Source of the DNA: Phycisphaerales bacterium UBA7708
GTDB lineage: Bacteria > Planctomycetota > Phycisphaerae > Sedimentisphaerales > Anaerohalosphaeraceae
Reading direction: 5' to 3'
Assembly: GCA_002482415.1 (NCBI GenBank)
Contig: DLFY01000252.1
Span: forward strand, 10,705-16,790
Length of the DNA stretch: 6,086 nucleotides
Shown here one piece after another: positions 1-5,175 of the stretch (positions are counted from its first letter, which is position 1; each line of letters starts with the position of its first letter). Made by a program: the position numbers and the translations under genes. A model generated the notes under the pieces. The model saw only the letters and a program-made list of their open reading frames with translations, had not been told where the DNA came from and searched no databases.

Positions 1-32
1 CCCAGCCCCGCCGATGGCAGAAGCAACCCAAT

Positions 33-524
33 TTAACAGGTTCGGCGCCGATAGTCGGACAGCATCGTCGCCGTTGAATAAAAATGAAGGCGCCAGTGCT
101 TGGCCAGCGTTTCCATCCTTTCGAGTGATCGTTTGATTCCGGGTATTTCTGATACCGCTGGTAATTCTGCGCGGATTTGCTCCAGCTTTTTTAGGTCGGG
201 GGTGAACGTGCCCAATTCTTCTTTTTCCGCCGTTTTGCCGGCAATTTGCTCCATGAGGCGGATACGAGTTTTCTCATCTCCCCGGGCCTGAGCTTCGGCA
301 AGGTCCGCGTTCAGACGTCGCAGGTCTTCTGCAAGGCCGGCAGCCTTTTGGGAGTGGGTTTTCCGCTGCTCATCGATGGCGACGATCTCGCCGTCGATAC
401 GCACGCATACCGCGTGAGTTTGCTTACTGAAGCTATCCAGCCGCTGCTCGATCTCGGCAATGATGGCCGACATGTATTGGGATGCGGGCTGTTGGGGTTG
501 TGTTTTTTGCGTCATTGGGGACAT
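33..524 (-). CDS. Coiled-coil protein of unknown function, 163 aa
   Basis: I do not recognise this protein. It starts at ATG 522-524 with an AAAGGA ribosome site at 531-536, 6 nt upstream, and ends in TAA at 33-35. Residues 1-17 are polar and rich in Gln, Thr and Pro, with no signal peptide or membrane segment. From about residue 20 to 145 it is charged and strongly helical. Residues 55-120 carry a heptad-like pattern of Leu, Ala, Glu, Lys and Arg that suggests a coiled coil and a cytoplasmic oligomer. The C-terminus is basic (DYRRRTC). It lies 45 nt after the helix-turn-helix gene on the same strand, so the two probably share a transcript. Small coiled-coil proteins next to excisionase-like genes are common in integrated elements, but no role can be assigned. 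The open frame, start and codon use make the gene itself likely. Confidence 0.75.
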   Translation of the reverse strand: MSPMTQKTQPQQPASQYMSAIIAEIEQRLDSFSKQTHAVCVRIDGEIVAIDEQRKTHSQKAAGLAEDLRRLNADLAEAQARGDEKTRIRLMEQIAGKTAEKEELGTFTPDLKKLEQIRAELPAVSEIPGIKRSLERMETLAKHWRLHFYSTATMLSDYRRRTC

Positions 525-569
525 GTGTCATCCTTTTTGAAATTAGGGTTTTTGGTGGTCGGGACTGCG

Positions 570-803
570 TTATCGCCCGCAAAGAGCCTGCCCGGAAGGA
601 AAGATCGGTGCTGGGAATTTGGCGTGACGCTCGATGTTGGAAAAGTAATTCGCTGCATGTTGAATAGCGTCTGGCGTCCAGAGGTAATTGCCCGCCTGAT
701 TCTTCTCGGGTGCCGGGAATTTCCCGGCCCAGACGGCGCGAGATAAAGCGTCAACCGTCACGCCCAACGCAACGGCGACTTGCCTTGTCGATAAACTTTC
801 CAT
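570..803 (-). CDS. Small helix-turn-helix (MerR/excisionase-like) DNA-binding protein, 77 aa
   Basis: Residues 3-35 fit the helix-turn-helix of the MerR/AlpA/excisionase superfamily: LSTRQVAVALGV, a turn, then DALSRAVWAGKFPAP. The following NYLWTPDAI resembles the wing seen in these proteins (helix_turn_helix_17-like). Known members recognise promoter or attachment-site DNA and act as recombination directionality factors or as regulators of element genes. The tail after residue 55 (ERHAKFPAPIFPSGQ) is not part of the fold. I chose ATG 801-803 because AAGGA at 812-816 lies 8 nt upstream and the conserved fold begins right after it. An in-frame ATG at 848, behind an AGGTG, would add 15 hydrophobic residues (MMLNMILNLILRNRS) unusual for this family. 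Repeats and a palindrome lie just upstream, so self-regulation is plausible. The presence of an integrase about 2.5 kb away supports an excisionase or element-regulator role by inference. Confidence 0.75.
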   Translation of the reverse strand: MESLSTRQVAVALGVTVDALSRAVWAGKFPAPEKNQAGNYLWTPDAIQHAANYFSNIERHAKFPAPIFPSGQALCGR

Positions 804-812
804 CGATCTATT

Positions 813-870
813 CCTTAAAATAAGGTTCAATATCATGTTCAACATCATTGCAACACCTGATTACATAATC
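813..870 (-). promoter_or_regulatory. Candidate operator region of the helix-turn-helix gene
   Basis: Three repeat structures occur in 58 bases. A palindrome CCTTA-N3-TAAGG (813-825) overlaps the ribosome site. A tandem 12-mer follows, GTTCAATATCAT at 825-836 and GTTCAACATCAT at 837-848, with one mismatch. A second palindrome, GATTA-N2-TAATC, lies at 859-870 and covers the candidate -10 box. The repeats are seen directly. Their use as operators by the downstream DNA-binding protein is inference. Confidence 0.45.
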
Positions 871-1059
871 GGTAATTTGGCTTTGTTTGCAAGGGCGAAA
901 TTTGCCGCCAAACGATGATGCTTGGAGTAACAAGAAGGATTAGCTTTATATTTTGAAGGTTTTCAGGATATGCTGTTTAAATGAAGAATTCGCGGTCTAT
1001 TGACGGTTTTGAAATTGGAGTACTTTGTCGGATTAACTTTTTTATATAAAATTTTATTT
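849..1059. other. AT-rich intergenic spacer between cargo cassette and helix-turn-helix gene
   Basis: This 211-base gap holds no credible open frame. Next to the preceding gene is an A/T-only stretch (about 1037-1059) that contains the perfect palindrome TTTTATATAAAA. It is not a GC-stem terminator. The left end carries the candidate promoter and palindrome listed separately. I see no tRNA or convincing terminator. Confidence 0.5.
865..892 (-). promoter_or_regulatory. Candidate sigma70-like promoter for the helix-turn-helix gene
   Basis: On the minus strand, TTGCAA (887-892, 4 of 6 matches to TTGACA) is followed after 16 nt by GATTAT (865-870, 4 of 6 matches to TATAAT). The -10 box lies inside the palindrome at 859-870. 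The match is moderate. The spacing and position before the gene support it. Confidence 0.35.
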
Positions 1060-1683
1060 TCACGGCCTTCTTTTGGATAAGCTCTTAATCTCTTCATGGG
1101 TCAGGGGTAATATCTTCAATCCTTTCGGTTCAAGTTCTAAGAAATCCTCATTCTCAAAGACAAAATACTCTCTTTCATCACGATCATTTGAAAAAAATAA
1201 AATCAATTCATTAGGAAAAACGGCTTTTAAAATAACAGGCCAAAACTCCGAGTTGAAATCGGGCGCGACGAGAAATCTATTCAAAGCGCAATATGTAAAC
1301 CATGCGGCAATTTCTAAGCTGTCAGTCCAAGAGCATCCACAAGAAGACCATAAGTTATACCGAACATTTTCGTTTATAAAATCAATGTTGGACTTACATG
1401 CAACCAAGCCACGGTATAGGGTAAATTCCTCCTGATCCGGCATTTTATTCTTTGATTCTTTTTGGGCGTATTTCCTTATGGTAATACGGTCAATATATGG
1501 AACAATATATCTAATATGTTCTATATGATTTTTCAGAAAGTGCGCCCTTGTCATGGCCTCATAAAAGAATTCTTCTAAAAGCCCATTACTATCGAGTAAG
1601 TCTTCCAGATGGTCATAACAAAACATGATTCGGCCTTCATTGTCCTGACGCATCCATTGATCACGAAATTCTTTTTCTGTCAT
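1060..1683 (-). CDS. Putative ADP-ribosyltransferase-fold protein (R-S-E type motifs), 207 aa
   Basis: I see an ordered set of motifs matching R-S-E ADP-ribosyltransferases. These are LYRG with Arg91, SWT at 118-120 followed by the helix-like DSLEIAAWFT, and E170-R-E172 leading into the strand EYFVF. In known R-S-E enzymes these would be the NAD-binding Arg, the S-x-T strand and the catalytic E/Q-x-E. The family transfers ADP-ribose from NAD to proteins, nucleic acids or small molecules and includes many toxins. The first 85 residues are helical and have no match I recognise. No signal peptide is seen, so it acts in the cytoplasm unless exported by another route. The start is ATG 1681-1683, with AGCAGGA at 1692-1698, 8 nt upstream. 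An ATG at 1692 lacks a well-spaced site. It begins 30 nt after the stop of the preceding gene and ends the three-gene AT-rich cassette. An FRG-domain relationship is possible, but the QHYG-TRLLDWT motif of that family is absent. The biochemical activity is an inference from motifs. Confidence 0.6.
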   Translation of the reverse strand: MTEKEFRDQWMRQDNEGRIMFCYDHLEDLLDSNGLLEEFFYEAMTRAHFLKNHIEHIRYIVPYIDRITIRKYAQKESKNKMPDQEEFTLYRGLVACKSNIDFINENVRYNLWSSCGCSWTDSLEIAAWFTYCALNRFLVAPDFNSEFWPVILKAVFPNELILFFSNDRDEREYFVFENEDFLELEPKGLKILPLTHEEIKSLSKRRP

Positions 1684-1691
1684 ACTTGCCA

Positions 1692-1698
1692 TCCTGCT
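1692..1698 (-). promoter_or_regulatory. Ribosome binding site that decides the start of the R-S-E protein
   Basis: AGCAGGA on the minus strand lies 8 nt before ATG 1681-1683. It overlaps the other in-frame ATG at 1690-1692, so it cannot serve that one. A GGGGAG further up is 16 nt from the 1692 ATG, which is too far. Confidence 0.55.
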
Positions 1699-1713
1699 AA
1701 TTATAAAACTCCC

Positions 1714-2772
1714 CTATGATATATTGATCAGATTAAACCTGTACTTGCCTTTGTATTCCAGTTTTATGTAGTTTTCTTCGTTGTGAATGCTGAATACTGT
1801 TTCGTGATCGATTTTGTTGCCCTTGTGGCGATGTTTCCCCAGATACCTTATCAGGGCCTTCCTGATGTTTTTTGTTAAATACGATGCCTTATTGCCCGCG
1901 AAGTGGTTGTGTTCATTCGAAGTAATCATGCCTATAATGGCCCTTTTTATATCGCCTTCGTTAAACTTCTTTAAATCTAAGTCTATGTTCTCCACCTCTG
2001 TCTCTGTGTCCTGTGCCGGCGGCGGTACGGCTGTTTCCACGGCGGCGGGAAGCCCCTGGTCTATGGGCGTAAATATCCCCTTAATGGCAGCATCGAGCGG
2101 CTCTTCAGGACCGATCCGCTTTTTAAGAAGCTGGGTATCGCGTATCAACAAAGCGCGGAGGTTATCCCATTCGTTCCATTTAAACCCGACCCGGCCTATA
2201 AGATGCGAGAACTCACGGCAGAGGTCATCGAAATAACGGGCCCTGAGCACCTCTATCCCCGAAGCCTTATCTCCATACACCCTAAAATATTCAGATTCCG
2301 GTATTTGTCCGGTTTCCTTCAGCTTGCCAGCTCGCCGGTCAGACAAAAGATAGTCATTCAAGACATCCCTGTATAGGGTGTTGAATGCTGAAATAATCGA
2401 ATCATATCTAATAGATCGATATCCCGCAAACCCTTCGTCATTAAGCTGATATGCAACAAAAAGGAGGTATCCCAATCGTTCAATTTCTCTATCGATGTCC
2501 ACCGCAGACATATTATCATGGACATATATGGGATTCTCACAGAGGTTGTATCTAAGAAAATAATCTGATAAACGCTCTACGATACCCGACAGACATTTCA
2601 AATATTGCAGGAGGCCCTGCTTTTTGTCATTTATATCAAGGTGAGATTGGCGATCTCTGTATTCCGATAAAGTGTCAATATCTTCGGCGAGAGCTCTATT
2701 CGGAAAAACGATTCTCTCAATTGCAGCCAGATTGCTCCACAGCCCTTTTTCTTGTTTATTGAACTTTTCCAC
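1714..2772 (-). CDS. Unrecognised two-domain protein, 352 aa, GTG start
   Basis: I do not recognise the family. Residues 1-235 look mainly alpha-helical, with regular Leu/Ile/Tyr spacing (for example QYLKCLSGIVERLSDYF). A Pro/Ala/Glu-rich linker (about 237-265) leads to a C-terminal domain of about 87 residues. That domain begins with a basic helix (LTKNIRKALIRYLGKHRHKG) and ends in beta-like segments (TVFSIH, YIKLEYKGKYRFNLI), an arrangement that could be a winged-helix DNA-binding domain or a protein-binding module. RDRQSH at 39-44 superficially fits the R-x4-H motif of HEPN RNases, but it is too near the N-terminus to trust. I chose GTG 2770-2772 because AGAGG (2781-2785) is 8 nt upstream. 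A TTG at 2826 would overlap the previous gene by 17 nt and has no ribosome site. There are 37 nt to the previous gene and 30 nt to the next start, so all three are probably one operon. It could be an antitoxin, sensor or target adaptor for its two neighbours, which is speculation. Confidence 0.7.
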   Translation of the reverse strand: MEKFNKQEKGLWSNLAAIERIVFPNRALAEDIDTLSEYRDRQSHLDINDKKQGLLQYLKCLSGIVERLSDYFLRYNLCENPIYVHDNMSAVDIDREIERLGYLLFVAYQLNDEGFAGYRSIRYDSIISAFNTLYRDVLNDYLLSDRRAGKLKETGQIPESEYFRVYGDKASGIEVLRARYFDDLCREFSHLIGRVGFKWNEWDNLRALLIRDTQLLKKRIGPEEPLDAAIKGIFTPIDQGLPAAVETAVPPPAQDTETEVENIDLDLKKFNEGDIKRAIIGMITSNEHNHFAGNKASYLTKNIRKALIRYLGKHRHKGNKIDHETVFSIHNEENYIKLEYKGKYRFNLINIS

Positions 2773-2780
2773 GTTTTTAA

Positions 2781-2785
2781 CCTCT
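2781..2785 (-). promoter_or_regulatory. Ribosome binding site supporting the GTG start at 2772
   Basis: AGAGG on the minus strand sits 8 nt before GTG 2770-2772. The only upstream alternative in frame, TTG at 2826, has no purine-rich site before it. Confidence 0.55.
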
Positions 2786-2809
2786 GCGAAATGTGTATTT
2801 CTTATTATA

Positions 2810-3271
2810 TTACGATGACGATGCAATCCACTTGCCGTTATTATACCGTTCTATTCGACAACACCTTTCAATTGCTACTGGCTTTGAACTCACATACCAC
2901 AAATTCGGATCCGATCCGCTTTCAATGGCAATCTCTTTAAGGACATTATACAATTTATATTCAATTTTACCCTTGAGGCTTTTCCAATGGATAAACGATG
3001 GACTTAAATATACGCCAAAACGATAGAGGCCATTGCATATTTCTTCAGTTTCCTCTGTTGTTAAGGACATATTCGTCCCATCTTTGTTATTCCACATTTT
3101 ATTTGCTGTCGGTTCCCAGTCAGGGCTTGCCGTAAACCATAAAAATCCTTTTTCGCCGGGTCTTAGAGCATACGGGGTTGTTTCATTTTCTGTCAGTAAT
3201 ACACGCGAAGAAATAATCTTTTTATAGTGGATTCCTGTCGTATAGTGAAATAGTGTTATTTTTTTTCTCAT
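2810..3271 (-). CDS. Small HYTT-type protein, possible ADP-ribosyltransferase-like fold, 153 aa
   Basis: The N-terminus reads LFHYTTG (8-13 core) and then a short helix ending in SSRVLLTENE. FLWFTASPDWEPTANK follows at 43-58, and NLWYVSSKPVAIERC at 123-137 with a final NGKW. From memory this order (HYT, then a strand with W-F-T/S, then W-E-x-T-A) matches a widespread family of uncharacterised small bacterial proteins. The opening His-Tyr and the following helix recall the H-x-T start of DarT and the H-Y-E type ADP-ribosyltransferases. A distant relationship is plausible, but I cannot point to a secure catalytic Glu (Glu53 is a candidate). There is no signal peptide. The start is ATG 3269-3271 with AAAGGA (3283-3288) 11 nt upstream. 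An in-frame ATG at 3412 would overlap the integrase by 85 nt and prepend unrelated residues. It is the first of three AT-rich cargo genes, 56 nt after the integrase stop. Confidence 0.6.
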   Translation of the reverse strand: MRKKITLFHYTTGIHYKKIISSRVLLTENETTPYALRPGEKGFLWFTASPDWEPTANKMWNNKDGTNMSLTTEETEEICNGLYRFGVYLSPSFIHWKSLKGKIEYKLYNVLKEIAIESGSDPNLWYVSSKPVAIERCCRIERYNNGKWIASSS

Positions 3272-3282
3272 TATTATTTTTA

Positions 3283-3288
3283 TCCTTT
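3283..3288 (-). promoter_or_regulatory. Ribosome binding site that decides the start of the HYTT protein
   Basis: AAAGGA on the minus strand lies 11 nt before ATG 3269-3271. The conserved part of the protein starts immediately after this ATG, whereas the 47 residues upstream are out-of-frame integrase sequence. Confidence 0.5.
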
Positions 3289-3327
3289 CAACCTGTTCAC
3301 TACTGTCTCTCTCAAATGAGCATATCT

Positions 3328-4455
3328 TTATCCTGCCGCTGCTGTCTGGTCCTGATCTGCGGGTGCTGCCGGCTGGCTTTCCGCCGTCGGCGCGGGTTTC
3401 CGGTCCAGACAATCCGTCATGCCGACCAGGTGCTGGGGTGAAACATGGACATAAATCGTCTCCGTCGTCTTGACGGAGCTATGGCCCAATATCCTGCTGA
3501 CATGGCTGATCGGCACGCCGGCCAGAATCATGCTGGTTGCGAAATAGTGCCGGAAGGCATGGGGGCCGAAGCTGCGGAGGTTAAGCTTCTCGGCAATCAG
3601 GCTGCATTGAAATCCCAGGGCCTTTCGGCTGGTCGGGATATTCTGCCGCCGACGTGTGCATTTGTCGCTCGTAAAAACATACTGGTCGGGCTGTTTGTCC
3701 TGGCCGCTGCGAAGGTCTTTGAGGATGGCCTGGGCGGTCTGGTTGAGCGGGATAAACCGGCGCTTCCTGCCCTTGCCGATAATGGTGATCGAGCGGAGAT
3801 CTTCGCTGACCTGCCCCCAGGTCAATTGGCTGAATTCGGAAGCCCGAAGCCCCGTATTGGCGATAAAAACAAATCGCCGCCGAAACAGCGGATTTGCCGC
3901 TTCCATGATTTTCTGGTATTCGGCTTCGGTCAGAAACCGGCTGTCCGGCGGATCCTCTTTGAACATCGAAATACACCCGGCCGGATTGGGGGTTTTATGC
4001 CGCCGGCAAAACCAGGTAAAGAAACTTTTGATCACGGTCAGGTGACAATTGGCCGTGCGATTCGTTGATGTTTTGATAATGCCCTGCAGATAGTCCTCGA
4101 TGTGCTCGACGGAAATTTCATTGACAGACCGGACCTTCTCCATTTGCACCGTTAAAAACCGGGTGATAACATTTTCATAGAGCTTTTGGGTCCGCTCCGT
4201 GTGCCGCTTGCAGTGGTCCAGGAACTGACGATAAGCGGTATCGATATCCGCTCCCATAGCCATCCGGCCCAGCTTGATATTCTGCGACAGTTCGGTCCAT
4301 TTTTTCTGGACGCGGATTGCATCCTCCTTCGTTCCGCCATGCGGAAGGTATTTTTCCAGGCGATATTTTTTCCCGGATTGGGGGTCCTTAATTTGCTTGC
4401 GGACCCTCCAGCAATTGCGCTTTTTGCAGAAGTCAATATTTCGGACCTTAGCCAT
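3328..4455 (-). CDS. int: Tyrosine recombinase / phage-type integrase, 375 aa
   Basis: This enzyme catalyses site-specific DNA recombination between attachment sites, forming a 3'-phosphotyrosine link without an energy cofactor. All catalytic residues are visible: Arg204 (NTGLRASE), Lys228 (IGKGRKRRF), His299-x-x-Arg302 (PHAFRH), His325 (ILGHSS) and the nucleophile Tyr335 (TETIYVHV). Residues 5-60 look like an N-terminal arm-binding domain (CWRVRKQ...KKYRLEKYL). Residues 70-155 form the SAM-like core-binding domain, and about 172-345 the catalytic domain. The last 24 residues are a low-complexity Ala/Pro/Gln tail. ATG 4453-4455 follows a perfect GGAGG (4462-4466) by 6 nt. The start overlaps the end of the 111-aa gene by 8 nt (ATGGCTAA), a sign of translational coupling. 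There is no integron-integrase insert between the Lys and the HxxR box, so it is not IntI. An arm-binding domain and complete active site argue for a functional element integrase. Confidence 0.95.
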   Translation of the reverse strand: MAKVRNIDFCKKRNCWRVRKQIKDPQSGKKYRLEKYLPHGGTKEDAIRVQKKWTELSQNIKLGRMAMGADIDTAYRQFLDHCKRHTERTQKLYENVITRFLTVQMEKVRSVNEISVEHIEDYLQGIIKTSTNRTANCHLTVIKSFFTWFCRRHKTPNPAGCISMFKEDPPDSRFLTEAEYQKIMEAANPLFRRRFVFIANTGLRASEFSQLTWGQVSEDLRSITIIGKGRKRRFIPLNQTAQAILKDLRSGQDKQPDQYVFTSDKCTRRRQNIPTSRKALGFQCSLIAEKLNLRSFGPHAFRHYFATSMILAGVPISHVSRILGHSSVKTTETIYVHVSPQHLVGMTDCLDRKPAPTAESQPAAPADQDQTAAAG

Positions 4456-4783
4456 GTGACACCTCCGATGCGGTGCTGGGGTGGGATTCGATCAGGGCCT
4501 CCATGGCCTTGACCACAAAGGACAAGGACTTCCTGGTCAGTGCAGCGTATATCCCGGATAAGGCCTGCATCCGCAGCGTCAGGGCCTCTGTTCCTCGAAA
4601 GAATTGCTCCGCGCTGGGGGTGATGGCAAGGGGAAATGGACCTGGTTTAGACCCAAAGCCGCCGCCGGCAAAGGCCGCAACCCGTGAAATCTCTCCGGGG
4701 GTCCCCACCTGATTTAAGGTTGAAACGAACAAAAATGCAATTTGCCGCTTTTGTGAGTCAAGCTCTTCCTGTGGTTTTTCCAT
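4448..4783 (-). CDS. Unknown 111-aa protein translationally coupled to the integrase
   Basis: I do not recognise this protein. ATG 4781-4783 follows GGAGA (4790-4794) by 6 nt. Residues 1-14 are polar. Residues 15-40 read IAFLFVSTLNQVGTPGEISRVAAF-like, and a Gly/Pro-rich turn (AGGGFGSKPGPF) lies at 39-50. Two probable helices follow at 55-103 (EQFFRGTEALTLRMQALSG and SLSFVVKAMEALIES). It is short, without cysteine clusters, signal peptide or clear membrane span. The stop codon lies inside the first codons of the integrase gene, so ribosomes finishing here can restart on the integrase. It is the first gene behind the promoter at 4926-4953 and its structured leader. A role in controlling the integrase or the integration/excision balance is plausible from position only. 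A longer form starting at 4834 would run through the leader stem and has no ribosome site. Confidence 0.7.
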   Translation of the reverse strand: MEKPQEELDSQKRQIAFLFVSTLNQVGTPGEISRVAAFAGGGFGSKPGPFPLAITPSAEQFFRGTEALTLRMQALSGIYAALTRKSLSFVVKAMEALIESHPSTASEVSHG

Positions 4784-4799
4784 GATTGGTCTCCGTTTT

Positions 4800-4876
4800 A
4801 AAAAGGGTGGGCAGGGGTGTGAACTCTCTAACATACGTAGAGGTAGCCAGCCTTACGGATAGACTGTCCCTGCCCA
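4800..4876 (-). terminator. Terminator-like stem and U tract in the leader (attenuator candidate)
   Basis: A 9-bp GC-rich perfect stem (4868-4876 with 4808-4816) is followed by CCC and UUUUU (4800-4804) on the minus strand, before the ribosome site at 4790-4794. The loop is about 51 nt and contains hairpin C, longer than in a standard intrinsic terminator. That makes termination uncertain, and if it occurs it would probably be conditional. Confidence 0.35.
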
Positions 4877-4923
4877 TCATTTTTTGCACTAAACGGATTT
4901 TGTATATTAAAGAGTTCACGCCC
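4815..4923. repeat. 17-bp imperfect inverted repeat flanking the leader
   Basis: GGGTGTGAACTCTCTAA at 4815-4831 and TTAAAGAGTTCACGCCC at 4907-4923 are reverse complements at 15 of 17 positions, 75 bases apart. Besides an RNA stem, they could be a pair of protein-binding sites. The right copy sits at the predicted transcription start, where a bound regulator would block RNA polymerase. Confidence 0.7.
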
Positions 4924-5010
4924 TTATTATCGAAGAAATCGCCGGACGGTCAACAGAAATTTTAAAAAACTTACGCCGCTATTCTGTCGATTTTGTATCT
5001 TGTATTAAAG
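4896..5010. repeat. Direct repeat GATTTTGTAT + ATTAAAG, second copy split by 5 nt
   Basis: GATTTTGTAT runs directly into ATTAAAG at 4896-4912. The same two halves recur at 4989-4998 and 5004-5010 with CTTGT inserted between them. The copies flank the promoter, so they may be binding sites, but the AT-rich content lowers significance. Confidence 0.5.
4926..4953 (-). promoter_or_regulatory. Strong sigma70-like promoter for the 111-aa/integrase operon
   Basis: On the minus strand, TTGACC (4948-4953, 5 of 6) and GATAAT (4926-4931, 5 of 6) are separated by 16 nt. The expected start is near 4919, which puts one arm of the 17-bp inverted repeat at the 5' end of the RNA. This is the best promoter match in the window. 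Confidence 0.6.
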
Positions 5011-5077
5011 CCGCTGTCGTGTCGATGAATGCCGCGATTTTCGACATGACCGATTGGTCCGTTTATTCCATCGACAT
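4985..5077. repeat. Four TGTCGA motifs: two direct, then two inverted
   Basis: TGTCGA occurs on the plus strand at 4985-4990 and 5020-5025 and on the minus strand at 5041-5046 and 5071-5076. The inner pair lies in a 10-bp inverted repeat with one mismatch (5016-5025 and 5041-5050, 15-base loop). The second and fourth copies extend to TGTCGATG. This arrangement upstream of the integrase promoter fits arm-type or operator sites. Confidence 0.55.
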
Positions 5078-5090
5078 AAAGGGGGGGGCC

Positions 5091-5175
5091 GCTGTTCTGG
5101 GTTCCGCCGGATCGCCGCCTGAAGGAAGGCCCCTGCCATCCCGCAAGGCCCCGGACAAGGGGACCTCAGAACCGC
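5091..5175. repeat. GC-rich imperfect palindrome I
   Basis: GTTCTG (5094-5099) pairs with CAGAAC (5167-5172). On the outer side GC (5091-5092) pairs with GC (5174-5175), and on the inner side GG/CC and TCC/GGA pairs continue with small bulges. An inner CCCC...GGGG hairpin lies at about 5149-5162. The pairing is visible, but whether it forms in RNA or single-stranded DNA is unknown. Confidence 0.4.

Larger units (their letters stand above)
4784..4923 (-). ncRNA. Structured 5' leader with competing stems, candidate cis-regulatory RNA
   Basis: The leader runs from the predicted start near 4919 to the ribosome site of the 111-aa gene. Three stems can form in the minus-strand RNA. Stem A pairs 4907-4923 with 4815-4831 (15 of 17 Watson-Crick, one more G-U). 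Stem B pairs UGGGCAGGG (4868-4876) with CCCUGCCCA (4808-4816), 9 of 9. Hairpin C pairs CUCUA (4838-4842) with UAGAG (4826-4830) around a 7-nt loop. A and C use the same bases, and A and B cross and share 4815-4816. They must therefore form a pseudoknot or be alternatives. Stem B is followed by CCC and five U (4800-4804), which resembles a terminator. No known riboswitch class is recognised. Confidence 0.45.

Noticed and set aside
1..32. Start of another gene at the left edge
   Set aside because: Too short to judge. No ribosome site or ATG on the minus strand is visible before the window ends.
246..746. 166-codon plus-strand open frame
   Set aside because: It is antisense to two well-supported minus-strand genes, with no ribosome site and no recognisable motif.
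2638..2658. R-x4-H (RDRQSH) as a HEPN RNase active site in the 352-aa protein
   Set aside because: The motif is easy to meet by chance and lies only about 40 residues from the N-terminus, where HEPN domains normally have preceding helices.
2773..2826. TTG start for the 352-aa protein, giving 370 aa
   Set aside because: It has no ribosome site and overlaps the previous gene, while GTG 2772 has AGAGG at good spacing.
3272..3412. N-terminal extension of the HYTT protein from an ATG at 3412
   Set aside because: It overlaps the integrase 3' end by 85 nt in another frame, and the added residues look unrelated to the conserved protein. The internal ATG at 3271 has its own ribosome site.
3328..4455. 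Integron integrase, suggested by the attC-like palindrome
   Set aside because: The catalytic domain lacks the integron-specific insert before the HxxR box, and it has an arm-binding domain like phage integrases.
4480..4505. GGGATTCGATC as part of a tRNA T-arm or attachment core
   Set aside because: It lies inside the 111-aa coding region, and no neighbouring acceptor stem or anticodon arm can be built.
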